Positions 17,566 through 25,729 of a DNA stretch of 64,000 bases are shown here, in pieces. The notes beneath the pieces are model-generated. The model worked only from the letters and a program-made list of their open reading frames with translations, was not told where the DNA came from and searched no databases. The position numbers and the translations under genes are program-made. Origin of the DNA: Galbibacter sp048266365 (GTDB taxonomy: Bacteria > Bacteroidota > Bacteroidia > Flavobacteriales > Flavobacteriaceae); NCBI RefSeq assembly GCF_048266365.1, contig NZ_JBLWZP010000007.1, positions 124,001 to 188,000 of the forward strand, given 5' to 3'. The number at the start of each line of letters is the position of its first letter. Position 1 is the stretch's first letter.

Positions 17566-18857
17566 AGGAATTGAAATTGTTCTTTAAACTTAGAAGCTGC
17601 ACCCTTAATAACTTTAGGGTAAAACTCAGGATCGAAATTCAGTTTCGGTAAATTGTCAATCGCATAAGTAATATCCTTTTTCTGAGAGATCCACTGATCC
17701 GACAGCGAATGACTTAAACGAATGCCTAAGGCCGTAATGCCTAATAAAGCAAGTGAATCCTTATCAAAGGCAAGGGTGATGCTCTTTTTTTCAGAGGTAT
17801 CTTCCCAATAAAGTTGATCTTCAGATCCAGAGCAAGTAGCACTTACTTTGCCATAGGTCTGATACTCGATATCAAAGAATTTAGCAGAATTAAACCACAC
17901 TCCGGGACGATAAGGTGTTCTTGTTTTGGCAATTGTATTGGCAACCGTTTCACCCATAATCCTTCCTGTATACCAAACGGCCTCCACAGATTTACGATTA
18001 GGCAAGTGCACTCTTTGTTGGGCACAATCACCGATAGCATAAATGTTTTGGATATTGGTCTCTAAATATTCATTGACCAAAATTCCACTATCGATTTCTA
18101 ATCCACTTGATTTTAGAAAATCAATATTAGGCACCACTCCAGTACTAAGGCCTACAAAATCACAAGGAATTGTATCACCCATAGTTGTGGTTACACTGGC
18201 AACACGTCCATCGGTATCTGGGTTAATTTCTTTCAGGTTTGTATTAAATCTTAAATCAATGCCTTTGGATGCTATGTGTTTACCGAGAAGCTCTCCTTCT
18301 TTTTTAGTTAAGATGTTTCCCCAATACACATCTTCTCTCACCAACATGGTCACATTTATATTCCTGGAATGTAACATTTCTGCAAGTTCGATTCCAATCA
18401 GACCACCTCCAACTATAACCGCTCTTTTACAAAGTTTGTTGTTTGGTGCATTAGTTTCTAATAATTCTAAATCCTGTTTTGAATAAAAGCCTTGAACACC
18501 CTTAAAATCACTTCCGGGCCAATTGTAAAAGGCAGGTTTGGACCCTGTGGCAATAATTAATTCGTCATAATCAAAAATAAAATCATCACTTAGGATTATT
18601 TGTTTCTCTTCATACTTGAGTTCTATAACTTGTCCTTCTAGAAGATCAATATTGTTCTTTTTCCAAAACCAATCTTCATAGGGTTGGGTATGCTCGAAAT
18701 TCATATGTCCCATATAGACATACATCAGTGCTGTTCTCGAAAAAAAATATTTCGATTCAGAAGAAATGACTGTAATTCTAAAGTCACCTAATTTTCTCAA
18801 GTGGCGTGCTGCAGTAATACCTGAGATTCCATTTCCAATAATTACAATATGTTTCAT
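17562..18857 (-). CDS. NAD(P)/FAD-dependent oxidoreductase (nitrite/rubredoxin reductase-like)
   Basis: Pyridine nucleotide-disulfide oxidoreductase fold: FAD motif HIVIIGNGISGITAARHLR at the N-terminus, NAD motif RAVIVGGGLIGIELAEML near 155, and the second FAD motif IYAIGDCAQ near 275. I choose the ATG at 18857, immediately before the FAD motif; the frame extends to 18890 without conserved residues. About 431 aa, with no rubredoxin or siroheme domain, so it is a stand-alone reductase. Translational overlap with the membrane 4Fe-4S protein indicates they form one electron-transfer module. Confidence 0.87.
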   Translation of the reverse strand: MKHIVIIGNGISGITAARHLRKLGDFRITVISSESKYFFSRTALMYVYMGHMNFEHTQPYEDWFWKKNNIDLLEGQVIELKYEEKQIILSDDFIFDYDELIIATGSKPAFYNWPGSDFKGVQGFYSKQDLELLETNAPNNKLCKRAVIVGGGLIGIELAEMLHSRNINVTMLVREDVYWGNILTKKEGELLGKHIASKGIDLRFNTNLKEINPDTDGRVASVTTTMGDTIPCDFVGLSTGVVPNIDFLKSSGLEIDSGILVNEYLETNIQNIYAIGDCAQQRVHLPNRKSVEAVWYTGRIMGETVANTIAKTRTPYRPGVWFNSAKFFDIEYQTYGKVSATCSGSEDQLYWEDTSEKKSITLAFDKDSLALLGITALGIRLSHSLSDQWISQKKDITYAIDNLPKLNFDPEFYPKVIKGAASKFKEQFQFL

Positions 18858-18971
18858 CTTATATTCGAGTGGCTGAAAGCGTACTTGCAAGATAAGAACT
18901 TCAAAACGAATAACCTCGGAGTACCGTTAAATTCGGGTGTTGGAGATTTGGCTGAACACTATCGCAAGCTA

Positions 18972-19006
18972 AAAAAGAAAAAAATGCCAACCAATTGGTT
19001 GACATT
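18972..19006 (-). terminator. rho-independent terminator after the clpP-like gene
   Basis: On the minus strand the arms AATGTCAACC and GGTTGGCATT pair around an AATT loop (19006-18983), with one G-U pair, and are followed by a run of T residues (complement of the A-rich stretch 18971-18984). It lies 33 bp past the clpP-like stop and ends the 23.4-19.0 kb operon. Confidence 0.75.
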
Positions 19007-19038
19007 TAGAGCTATGCGGTTAAATTAAATCTTAGGTA

Positions 19039-19581
19039 TTATTTTAAAATACCATCAACGATACCGTATTCTAGGGATTCATCAGAGTCCATCCAATAGT
19101 CACGGTTAAAATCCTTCATGACTTTATCAAATGGTTGTCCACAATTATCCGCTAGAATTTGGGCGCTTATTTCTTTTGTTTTTATAATTTCTTTAGCCTG
19201 AATTTCTATATTGGAAGCTTGTCCGCGAGCTCCGCCACTAGGTTGATGAATCATCACACGAGCGTAAGGGTAAATAAATCTTCTTCCTTTTTCACCGGCT
19301 GATAAAATGATTGAGCCCATAGAGGCTGCAAATCCGGTACAGATGGTAGAAATTGGACTTTTTATAGATTTCATGGTGTCGTGTATTGCAAATCCGGAGG
19401 TTACATAACCACCCGGACTATTGATGATAAGCTTGATTTCTTGGTCATTCAAGCTGTCTAAATACATCAGACGATCTACTACATGTTTGGCTGATCTATC
19501 ATCTACCTGTCCCCATAAAAATACAGTACGCTGCTCTAAGTGGGCCGCATCAATTTTATCTTGAATCTTCGTTTTTGACAT
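19039..19581 (-). CDS. ClpP-family serine protease
   Basis: Proteolytic subunit paralogue of the Clp system. The catalytic triad is intact: S87 in GFAASMG, H112 in MIHQPSGG and D161 in NRDYWM. 180 aa, shorter than typical ClpP (about 195-225) at the N-terminus. No clpX or tig flanks it, unlike housekeeping clpP loci, so it is probably a secondary ClpP. It is the last gene before a terminator and 30 bp from the hydroxylase gene; a -7 match at 19603-19610 suggests it may also have its own promoter. Confidence 0.88.
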   Translation of the reverse strand: MSKTKIQDKIDAAHLEQRTVFLWGQVDDRSAKHVVDRLMYLDSLNDQEIKLIINSPGGYVTSGFAIHDTMKSIKSPISTICTGFAASMGSIILSAGEKGRRFIYPYARVMIHQPSGGARGQASNIEIQAKEIIKTKEISAQILADNCGQPFDKVMKDFNRDYWMDSDESLEYGIVDGILK

Positions 19582-19602
19582 AGTTTACAATTTTTTCCAG
19601 AT

Positions 19603-19610
19603 CAAATATA
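19603..19610 (-). promoter_or_regulatory. possible -7 element for the clpP-like gene
   Basis: CAAATATA on the plus strand gives TATATTTG on the minus strand, 22 bp before the clpP-like ATG, at the edge of the preceding gene. No convincing -33 element. Confidence 0.35.
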
Positions 19611-19611
19611 C

Positions 19612-20511
19612 TTAATTTGCATTCAAATCTCCTTGTTTTTTCTTCTGAAGTGGATATAATTCCTGATGAATAAAATCTTTTGGGATTTCTTCTTCACCTG
19701 TGAATCCAAGTTCGATATCTCTCCCACTATACGGAATGTAGCTGGTTTTAAAAAGGTAATCCCACAGACTTAAGCTGATGCCAAAATTAACGCCATAGCT
19801 GTTGGGTATTTCTTTGCTATGGTGCCAAATGTGCATTTTTGGATTGTTCAGCAGGTACTTCAAAGGACCGTAATCCCAACCGATATTCGCATGATTTAAA
19901 TGTCCGATGGTAATGTTAAAAAAATGTACCAATGCTACTGCTTCTATATCAAAACCACCTATAAGGGCCAGTGGGATATACAAGACTGATTTGTATACAA
20001 CGGGTTCCATCCAATGGTATCTAAAGTGAGCGGCAAACCCCATTTCTTTAACAGAATGGTGGATTTTATGAAAGTTCCATAAGAATGGTATTCGGTGCAA
20101 TCCCATATGAGTTGCCCATTGCACAAAGTCGGTGACTAAGAAAAACAGTATTAAGGAAACCCACCAAGGAAAATCGGAAAGGTCAAAAATCCGAATGCGT
20201 TCCAAAGTAATTCCAAAATTTGCCAACAGATCGATAAACAGCGCTTCCGCAGTATTAGAAAGAGCGATGAGAACAATCAAATTGAGCAAGAAAAAATTGA
20301 AGAACAAATAAAAGAGATCCAGCCAGAAATCTTTTCGGAATACCTTTTGATTTTTTCGCCATGGAAAAAGTAGTTCTAATCCCCAAACTACTAGAGAAAT
20401 CACCAGCAAACCATAAAAGTAGTTTTCCCAGTGAAAGCTGTAGATTTCAGAGCGTAAATAATAAAAATACCCTGCGTAAGAATTATAGAAAATTTCAAAA
20501 TACTTTTCCAT
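19612..20511 (-). CDS. sterol desaturase/fatty acid hydroxylase superfamily membrane protein
   Basis: Di-iron membrane oxygenase. Eight-histidine type motifs are visible: THMGLHR, NFHKIHHS and KMHIWHHS, embedded among about five hydrophobic helices. 299 aa. The superfamily includes sterol desaturases, carotenoid hydroxylases and alkylglycerol monooxygenase-like enzymes that act on membrane lipids. Flavobacteria normally lack sterols, so a fatty-acyl or ether lipid is a better guess. It sits 28 bp downstream of the purine nucleoside phosphorylase in the arsenosugar-type run; whether it shares that pathway is unknown. Confidence 0.85.
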   Translation of the reverse strand: MEKYFEIFYNSYAGYFYYLRSEIYSFHWENYFYGLLVISLVVWGLELLFPWRKNQKVFRKDFWLDLFYLFFNFFLLNLIVLIALSNTAEALFIDLLANFGITLERIRIFDLSDFPWWVSLILFFLVTDFVQWATHMGLHRIPFLWNFHKIHHSVKEMGFAAHFRYHWMEPVVYKSVLYIPLALIGGFDIEAVALVHFFNITIGHLNHANIGWDYGPLKYLLNNPKMHIWHHSKEIPNSYGVNFGISLSLWDYLFKTSYIPYSGRDIELGFTGEEEIPKDFIHQELYPLQKKKQGDLNAN

Positions 20512-20539
20512 TGCGATGCTATCTATATGGATCTAAATT

Positions 20540-21355
20540 TTACAGACTCTTGATGACCTGTTTAAATAAACGCATCATTTTGGGTTCAGCCTCTTCTGCC
20601 ACCCTGATAATGTCTTCTACATTTACCGGCTTCAGATTATCCGGGTCTCCTTCGTCGGTAATCACTGATATTGCAGCTACAGGTAGCTTTAAATGATTCG
20701 CTACTATAACTTCTGGTACGGTGCTCATACCTACAGCATCAGCTCCGATCATCTTCAAATAACGATACTCGGCTCTGGTCTCCAATTGTGGTCCAATAAC
20801 CGAAGCATACACCCCTTTTTTAAGGTTAATTCCTTGTTTTTCGGCAGCATCCACCATGATGGCTGATAAGTCCGGGTCATAAGGTTGACTCATATCCACG
20901 AAGCGCTCCCCTAACAGGGCTACCTCTTTGAATGCCAAAGGAGAACCACCTTGTAAATTAATGTGATCGTCAATTAACATTAAAGTGCCTTTCTTGAGAT
21001 CCAAATTAATGGATCCTGCGGCATTGGATATTAATAATTTTTTAATTCCCAGACTATGCATCACCCGAATAGGGTAGGTAATGTGCATGAAATCGTAACC
21101 CTCATACAGATGAAATCTTCCCTGCATCACCACAGTTTTAACCCCCTCTATTTCACCAAAAATCAGCTTTCCGCTATGAAATTCCACCGTGGCTAATGGG
21201 AAATGAGGAATTTGGCTATAAGGAGCTACAATTGGATTGCTTAGCTCATCGGCCAACTTTCCAAGACCCGTCCCTAGGACTATTCCAACCTCAGGCTGAT
21301 CAAAACCTCTTTTGATCAAATACTGAGTTGTCTCTATTAATTGTTCTTTAATCAT
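20540..21355 (-). CDS. purine nucleoside phosphorylase
   Basis: Trimeric-type (class I) PNP that cleaves inosine/guanosine-type nucleosides with phosphate to base plus (deoxy)ribose-1-phosphate. Motifs: VGIVLGTGLG at the N-terminus, the family signature around TVEFHSGKL, MQGRFHLYEGY and ISNAAGSINLDL, and the C-terminal GMSTVPEVIVANH segment. 271 aa, normal. It begins 2 bp after the glycosyltransferase stop, so it is tightly coupled to the ArsS gene set. This raises the possibility that it handles an adenosyl-derived arsenosugar intermediate as well as ordinary purine salvage. Confidence 0.92.
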   Translation of the reverse strand: MIKEQLIETTQYLIKRGFDQPEVGIVLGTGLGKLADELSNPIVAPYSQIPHFPLATVEFHSGKLIFGEIEGVKTVVMQGRFHLYEGYDFMHITYPIRVMHSLGIKKLLISNAAGSINLDLKKGTLMLIDDHINLQGGSPLAFKEVALLGERFVDMSQPYDPDLSAIMVDAAEKQGINLKKGVYASVIGPQLETRAEYRYLKMIGADAVGMSTVPEVIVANHLKLPVAAISVITDEGDPDNLKPVNVEDIIRVAEEAEPKMMRLFKQVIKSL

Positions 21356-21357
21356 TT

Positions 21358-21966
21358 TTAGTGGTTTAAATATTTTTGAAACACCAAATGCTGTTCCAGA
21401 TCTTCGTAAATGTCAATATCATTGTATTGATTTAACAAAGCTACATCATGGCTTTTAAAATGTGCTAATGTATCTCTTAAAACCGTGTTAGTTCCCCAAT
21501 TTTTATTTTCAAATAATCCTGAATGCATTGCCTTTAATCCGATTAAGTAATATCCGCCGTCCTCAGCCGGACCGATTACCACTTGGTGATCTGACAATTT
21601 TTCAAATGCCATCTCTAAATCTTCAGGAGTTAATTCAAACAAATCACTACCGATAAGTACCACCCTTTTGTAACCTGCATCAAATGCATCCACAAATGCG
21701 TTCATCATTCGCTGGCCAAGATTCTTTCCTTTCTGTGATTTTATATTAAAACTGCAGGTATTCCACGGTTCGCCTTCAAGGATCACAGGAGTTGTATAGA
21801 CCCACTTATCTACTTGGACGGCTTTGGTGACCGCAGCGGTTTTCTCCAGTAATATTTGATAGATCTCCAATGCTTTTTCAGGACCAATTCTCTTTGCTAA
21901 TCGTGTTTTAACTTGGCCTAAAACGGGGTTTCGTGTAAAAATGATTAGTAGGGTATCTGTTGACAT
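21358..21966 (-). CDS. rSAM-associated glycosyltransferase (TIGR04282-type, arsenosugar)
   Basis: Small GT-A glycosyltransferase/nucleotidyltransferase-like protein. Features are LLIIFTRNPVLGQVKTRLAKRIG at the N-terminus, IGSDLFELTPEDLE and GPAEDGGYYLIGLK, the hallmarks of the rSAM/selenodomain-associated glycosyltransferase family annotated with arsenosugar synthesis. The ATG at 21966 (MSTDTLL) is preferred; the open frame to 22026 would overlap ArsS by 56 bp. With this start there is a 4-bp gap after arsS. About 202 aa. Likely adds a glycosyl or glyceryl-type aglycone to dimethylarsinoyl ribose, by inference from the family name. Confidence 0.82.
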   Translation of the reverse strand: MSTDTLLIIFTRNPVLGQVKTRLAKRIGPEKALEIYQILLEKTAAVTKAVQVDKWVYTTPVILEGEPWNTCSFNIKSQKGKNLGQRMMNAFVDAFDAGYKRVVLIGSDLFELTPEDLEMAFEKLSDHQVVIGPAEDGGYYLIGLKAMHSGLFENKNWGTNTVLRDTLAHFKSHDVALLNQYNDIDIYEDLEQHLVFQKYLNH

Positions 21967-21970
21967 GCAA

Positions 21971-23032
21971 TTATGATTGAATAATACTTCCTTGACAGCT
22001 GCTACCTGCTCCGGCAGTACATCCATAGCAATGCTGAGAGGTGATGATTGTTCTATTGCTTAAGTCAGTCATGTTAAAATCCCTTATGTGTTGTGAATTG
22101 CTGTTGACTTTGAGCTGTAACATTTGATTAAAATCACAATCGTACAACCAGCCATCCCATCCAACCGATAGGGTATTGGTACACATGACATTCATTAATG
22201 CATTAGGGTTAAAAGCTTCGACTAAGGCATACATATAATCCTCATAATTCTCCGAAGCTATCAAATAGTCGAGGTATCTTGAGATGGGTAGATTAGTAAG
22301 TGCAAAGAGCTGGTGAAATTCAATATTAAAATCCTTGAATAGCATTTTTTTAAAATCTGCTTCCAAGGCAGACTGATCCCCAGGTAAAAATGCCCCTGAA
22401 GGATTGTAAACCAAGTCAAGTTTTAAGTCACTTCCTTTTAAACCGTAACCCACTTGATTTAGTCTTTTTAGAGCCGATATCGATTTGTTGAAGACACCCT
22501 TACCCCTTTGCTTGTCAGTTTTACCCATAGTCCAATGGGGCATAGATGAAACGACATGAATTTTATGCGTTTTAAAAAACTCAGGGAGGTCATTGTATTT
22601 TTTATTGGCCTCAATGATGGTTAAATTACTTCGAACAATAAAGTCCTTGATTCCGATTTGGGAAGCTTGTTCTACAAACCATCGGAAATCGGGATTCATC
22701 TCAGGAGCTCCTCCGGTTAAATCAAGAGTGGAAATTCCAGTAGATTGAATGGTACGCAAGCAATATTCCATGGTTTCCCTCGTCATTATTTCTTGACGAT
22801 CCGGTCCGGCATCCACATGGCAATGCGAACACACTTGGTTGCACATATAACCAAGGTTGATCTGTAATATTTCCAGCGGTTCAGGACGTATTGGAAACTG
22901 ACCTAGTGCTGTGAGTTTATCTTTAAACTTGGGAAGACTTCCATCTGCAAAAATCCCCTCAGACAACAGGTTTAACTGCCTTTGAGAATCCGCCAGTTCG
23001 TTTGCTCTTTTGTGTAAAGATTGTATTGACAT
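21971..23032 (-). CDS. arsS: arsenosugar biosynthesis radical SAM protein
   Basis: Radical SAM enzyme with the 4Fe-4S motif CxxxCxxC at C64/C68/C71 (CNQVCSHC), the DLTGGAPEMNP strand, and a Cys-rich C-terminal domain with CYGCTAGAGSSC (C335, C338, C346) typical of the rSAM/Cys-rich (selenoprotein) family. In characterised bacteria ArsS transfers the deoxyadenosyl group to dimethylarsenite, giving an adenosyl-arsenic intermediate on the way to dimethylarsinoyl ribosides. Here all positions are Cys; no in-frame TGA is needed. 353 aa. No arsM methyltransferase lies in the window. Confidence 0.88.
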   Translation of the reverse strand: MSIQSLHKRANELADSQRQLNLLSEGIFADGSLPKFKDKLTALGQFPIRPEPLEILQINLGYMCNQVCSHCHVDAGPDRQEIMTRETMEYCLRTIQSTGISTLDLTGGAPEMNPDFRWFVEQASQIGIKDFIVRSNLTIIEANKKYNDLPEFFKTHKIHVVSSMPHWTMGKTDKQRGKGVFNKSISALKRLNQVGYGLKGSDLKLDLVYNPSGAFLPGDQSALEADFKKMLFKDFNIEFHQLFALTNLPISRYLDYLIASENYEDYMYALVEAFNPNALMNVMCTNTLSVGWDGWLYDCDFNQMLQLKVNSNSQHIRDFNMTDLSNRTIITSQHCYGCTAGAGSSCQGSIIQS

Positions 23033-23064
23033 TTATTCTTTTTCTTTAAATTTCAAACTCCCAA

Positions 23065-23400
23065 TTACATCGAAAGTTTTTCATACTTATTCATCATTTG
23101 TACCCCGTGTACCAAGGTCGCACCACTTTCAATGGCAGCACCCGCATGTACCGCTTCCATCATTTCTTCTTTGGTTATTCCTCTTTGTAAACCATCTTGG
23201 GTATATGCATCGATGCAATAAGGACATTTGACCACATGAGCTACTGCAAGTGCAATTAACGATTTTTCTCTAGCACTGAGTGCGCCTTCTTCAAAAACCT
23301 TCCCGTAGTAATCAAAGAACTTTTCTCCAAGTTCTTCGCTCCATTGGGTGATGTTTGAGAATTTCCTTAAATCTTCGGGTTTATAATATGTTTTTTCCAT
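23065..23400 (-). CDS. AhpD-like peroxidase/carboxymuconolactone decarboxylase protein, arsenosugar-associated
   Basis: 111-aa alkylhydroperoxidase-D-like protein with a redox CxxC (C59 PY C62) in HVVKCPYCIDAYTQ. This is the small family that accompanies the rSAM/selenodomain genes and occurs as a selenoprotein in some bacteria; here it is the Cys form. It is the promoter-proximal gene of the minus-strand run and lies 32 bp before arsS. It may maintain the redox state of the ArsS Cys-rich domain or an arsenical; the role is inferred from context only. Confidence 0.85.
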   Translation of the reverse strand: MEKTYYKPEDLRKFSNITQWSEELGEKFFDYYGKVFEEGALSAREKSLIALAVAHVVKCPYCIDAYTQDGLQRGITKEEMMEAVHAGAAIESGATLVHGVQMMNKYEKLSM

Positions 23401-23532
23401 TGTTTAAAAGATTGTAGTGTTAAATTGATATTTATACGTTCCTTGTAATGTGATTTGACCCTATTTACTTACACAGCTAATTTTTAAATTGTAATTTAGG
23501 GTTTCACAAGTAAAGGTAAAGAAGAATATACT

Positions 23533-24312
23533 ATGAAGAAAGGATTTCTAATAGACATGGACGGGGTTATCTATGAAAATGACACCCTAATACCTGGAGC
23601 AGATACTTTTATCAAAACCCTGCAAAAGGAAAACATCCCATTTTTGTTTATGACTAATAACTCACAGCGTACTCCTTTGGATACTGTCAACAAAGTTGCC
23701 AGAATGGGGATAAAGATCACTGAAGATAACGTGTACACCAGTGCCATGGCTACAGCTTATTTTTTATCATTTATGAATCCCAACGGTACTGCTTATGTGT
23801 TAGGTGAGGGTGGACTAATATCCAGTTTACATCAGCATGGATACACTTTAGTGAATCAGAACCCGGATTTTGTGGTCGTTGGTGAGGGGCGAAACTTTAC
23901 CTTGGAAATGGTCAATAACGCAGTGGATATGATACTATCCGGTGCTAAATTAATTGCTACCAATCTTGACCCATCCCCTATGAAACAAGGGTGGTCCAAT
24001 CTTGGGATTAAGGCAATTGTGGCCATGATAGAAGAGGCGACCAATAAGAAGGCATTCTCTGTAGGAAAACCAAGTCCTGTGATGATGCGTTCTGCACGAA
24101 AATATCTGGGATTGGAAGCTAGAGAAACGATTATTATCGGAGATACTATGGATACCGATATTTTAGGAGGAGTTCAGTTGGGGTATACTACGATTTTGAC
24201 ATTATCCGGGGTATCCAAGAAGGAAGAATTAAGCAACTATGCCTTTAAGCCTGATATGATCATAAAATCCGTTGCGGAATTGGATTTAAAAAAAGCACTT
24301 GAACTCAAGTAA
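23533..24312 (+). CDS. HAD-IIA family phosphatase (NagD-like)
   Basis: Haloacid-dehalogenase hydrolase of subfamily IIA. Motif I DMDG with D8 and D10, motif II MTNNSQR, motif III Lys in SVGKPSP, and motif IV IIGDTMDTDI are in order. 259 aa with the C2 cap typical for NagD/p-nitrophenylphosphatase types. Divergent from the arsenosugar operon and 98 bp ahead of the molybdenum-cofactor cluster. A sugar-phosphate or nucleotide-phosphate substrate is likely but cannot be specified. Confidence 0.9.
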   Translation: MKKGFLIDMDGVIYENDTLIPGADTFIKTLQKENIPFLFMTNNSQRTPLDTVNKVARMGIKITEDNVYTSAMATAYFLSFMNPNGTAYVLGEGGLISSLHQHGYTLVNQNPDFVVVGEGRNFTLEMVNNAVDMILSGAKLIATNLDPSPMKQGWSNLGIKAIVAMIEEATNKKAFSVGKPSPVMMRSARKYLGLEARETIIIGDTMDTDILGGVQLGYTTILTLSGVSKKEELSNYAFKPDMIIKSVAELDLKKALELK

Positions 24313-24334
24313 GTATTTTGGATGTTAAATAGCC

Positions 24335-24364
24335 TTGAACGCCACTTGTATTGTGGTAAATTTG
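24335..24364 (+). promoter_or_regulatory. promoter for the molybdenum-cofactor gene cluster
   Basis: TTG at 24335-24337, a 19-bp spacer and TAAATTTG at 24357-24364 match the Bacteroidota -33/-7 promoter in both elements and spacing. The moaD ATG lies at 24410, giving a leader of about 40 bases. No riboswitch-like fold is obvious. Confidence 0.65.
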
Positions 24365-24409
24365 GCTAACTTATCACCTAAATGTTGAACACTGAAAATT
24401 ACTGATACT

Positions 24410-24649
24410 ATGCAAGTTTTACTGTTTGGTGTGACAAAAGATATTACAAGTCAGGATGCCTTGGATATTCCTGAGAGTGAAAACATAATGGATGTAGGTC
24501 AATTAAAATCGTATTTAAAACAAAAATACCCCGGTCTGGGACAACTATCATCCTTGGCGGTGGCCGTGAATAGTGCTTATGCCGAAGAGGATGTTCAGAT
24601 TAAGCCCACGGATGAGCTTGCTCTGATTCCTCCGGTGAGTGGTGGATGA
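24410..24649 (+). CDS. moaD: molybdopterin synthase sulfur-carrier subunit
   Basis: 79-aa ubiquitin-fold protein ending in PPVSGG, the C-terminal Gly-Gly that is adenylated and thiocarboxylated. It donates sulfur to cyclic pyranopterin monophosphate in the MoaD/MoaE synthase. First gene after the promoter at 24335-24364. Its catalytic partner MoaE is not encoded in the window, while the activating MoeB-like enzyme is. Confidence 0.93.
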   Translation: MQVLLFGVTKDITSQDALDIPESENIMDVGQLKSYLKQKYPGLGQLSSLAVAVNSAYAEEDVQIKPTDELALIPPVSGG

Positions 24650-24703
24650 TTAAATAACACCGGGATCAATTAAGGAATACATACGCAAAATTAGAAGAGA
24701 GTT

Positions 24704-25687
24704 ATGCTGATAGATAATCACAATAGAGTCATCAATTATTTGAGATTGGCAATTACCGATCGCTGTAATTTGCGCTGTAATTATTGTATGCCCGCTGAGG
24801 GTATTAATTTTGCCAAACGATCCGATTTGTTCACTATAGAGGAGTTGTGTCAACTCAGCACCATTATGGTGTCACAGGGTATAGATAAAATAAGATTAAC
24901 CGGAGGAGAACCTTTTGTTCGTAAAGACATTATGCAGCTCTTCAGACATTTGGCAACCCTTGAGGGACTCAAAGAAATTTCTGTAACCACCAATGCAACC
25001 CTCATTGGCCCCTATATTGATGAATTGGAAACCCTTGGAATTAAGGATGTCAATCTGAGTATGGATGCGGTAACAAAAGAAACTTTTGAACGCATTACCA
25101 GAAGAAAGCAGTTCGATACCGTATATGAAAATATGTTGAAACTTATCGAGAAAAACTTTAAACTTCGCATTAATTGTATCGTCCTGGAAGGTCAAAATGA
25201 ACAGGAAATTCTTTCACTATTAGAACTCACCAAGTATCATAATGTATCGGTTCGGTTTTTGGAAGAAATGCCATTTAATGGAGGCACAAAAGAATTTAGC
25301 AAAATACACTGGGACTATAAGGCCATCTACGAACATATCTCAAAACACTTCGATGGTATTGAGGAATTAGAATCCCCTGCCACTTCCACAGCGATTAATT
25401 ATAAAATTCCGGGACACATTGGTACCTTTGGAATCATTCCTTCATTCTCTCGCACTTTTTGTGGAAGCTGTAACCGTCTACGGATTTCTGCTACGGGTGA
25501 TGTAATTACCTGTTTATACGGAAAACCAAGAATGAACATACGAGAGTTATTAAGGGAGGAAAACTCCGAATCTAAAATTACGGCGGAGATCGCAAGGGCC
25601 ATAGGCAGCAGATCAAAAACAGGTTTTGAGGAACAGCAACGCTATGAGGATGTGTTCAAAAACTCAATGACCTCTATCGGAGGCTAG
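24704..25687 (+). CDS. moaA: GTP 3',8-cyclase
   Basis: Radical SAM enzyme converting GTP to 3',8-cyclo-7,8-dihydro-GTP, the first step of Moco synthesis. N-terminal CNLRCNYC binds the SAM cluster; RLTGGEPFVRKD follows; the C-terminal second cluster uses CGSCNRLRISATGDVITC. The extreme C-terminus ends SIGG, the conserved Gly-Gly needed for activity. 327 aa, full length. Confidence 0.96.
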   Translation: MLIDNHNRVINYLRLAITDRCNLRCNYCMPAEGINFAKRSDLFTIEELCQLSTIMVSQGIDKIRLTGGEPFVRKDIMQLFRHLATLEGLKEISVTTNATLIGPYIDELETLGIKDVNLSMDAVTKETFERITRRKQFDTVYENMLKLIEKNFKLRINCIVLEGQNEQEILSLLELTKYHNVSVRFLEEMPFNGGTKEFSKIHWDYKAIYEHISKHFDGIEELESPATSTAINYKIPGHIGTFGIIPSFSRTFCGSCNRLRISATGDVITCLYGKPRMNIRELLREENSESKITAEIARAIGSRSKTGFEEQQRYEDVFKNSMTSIGG

Positions 25688-25729
25688 CAAAACCTACGAA
25701 TTGCAAACCACTAATTAGGAAAAGTACGC

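Noticed and set aside
19039..19581. Housekeeping clpP
   Set aside because: No clpX or trigger-factor gene next to it and a short N-terminus; kept as a ClpP-family paralogue only.
21971..23400. Selenocysteine-encoding TGA in arsS or the AhpD-like gene
   Set aside because: Both frames are uninterrupted and carry Cys at the relevant positions; no SECIS-like need.
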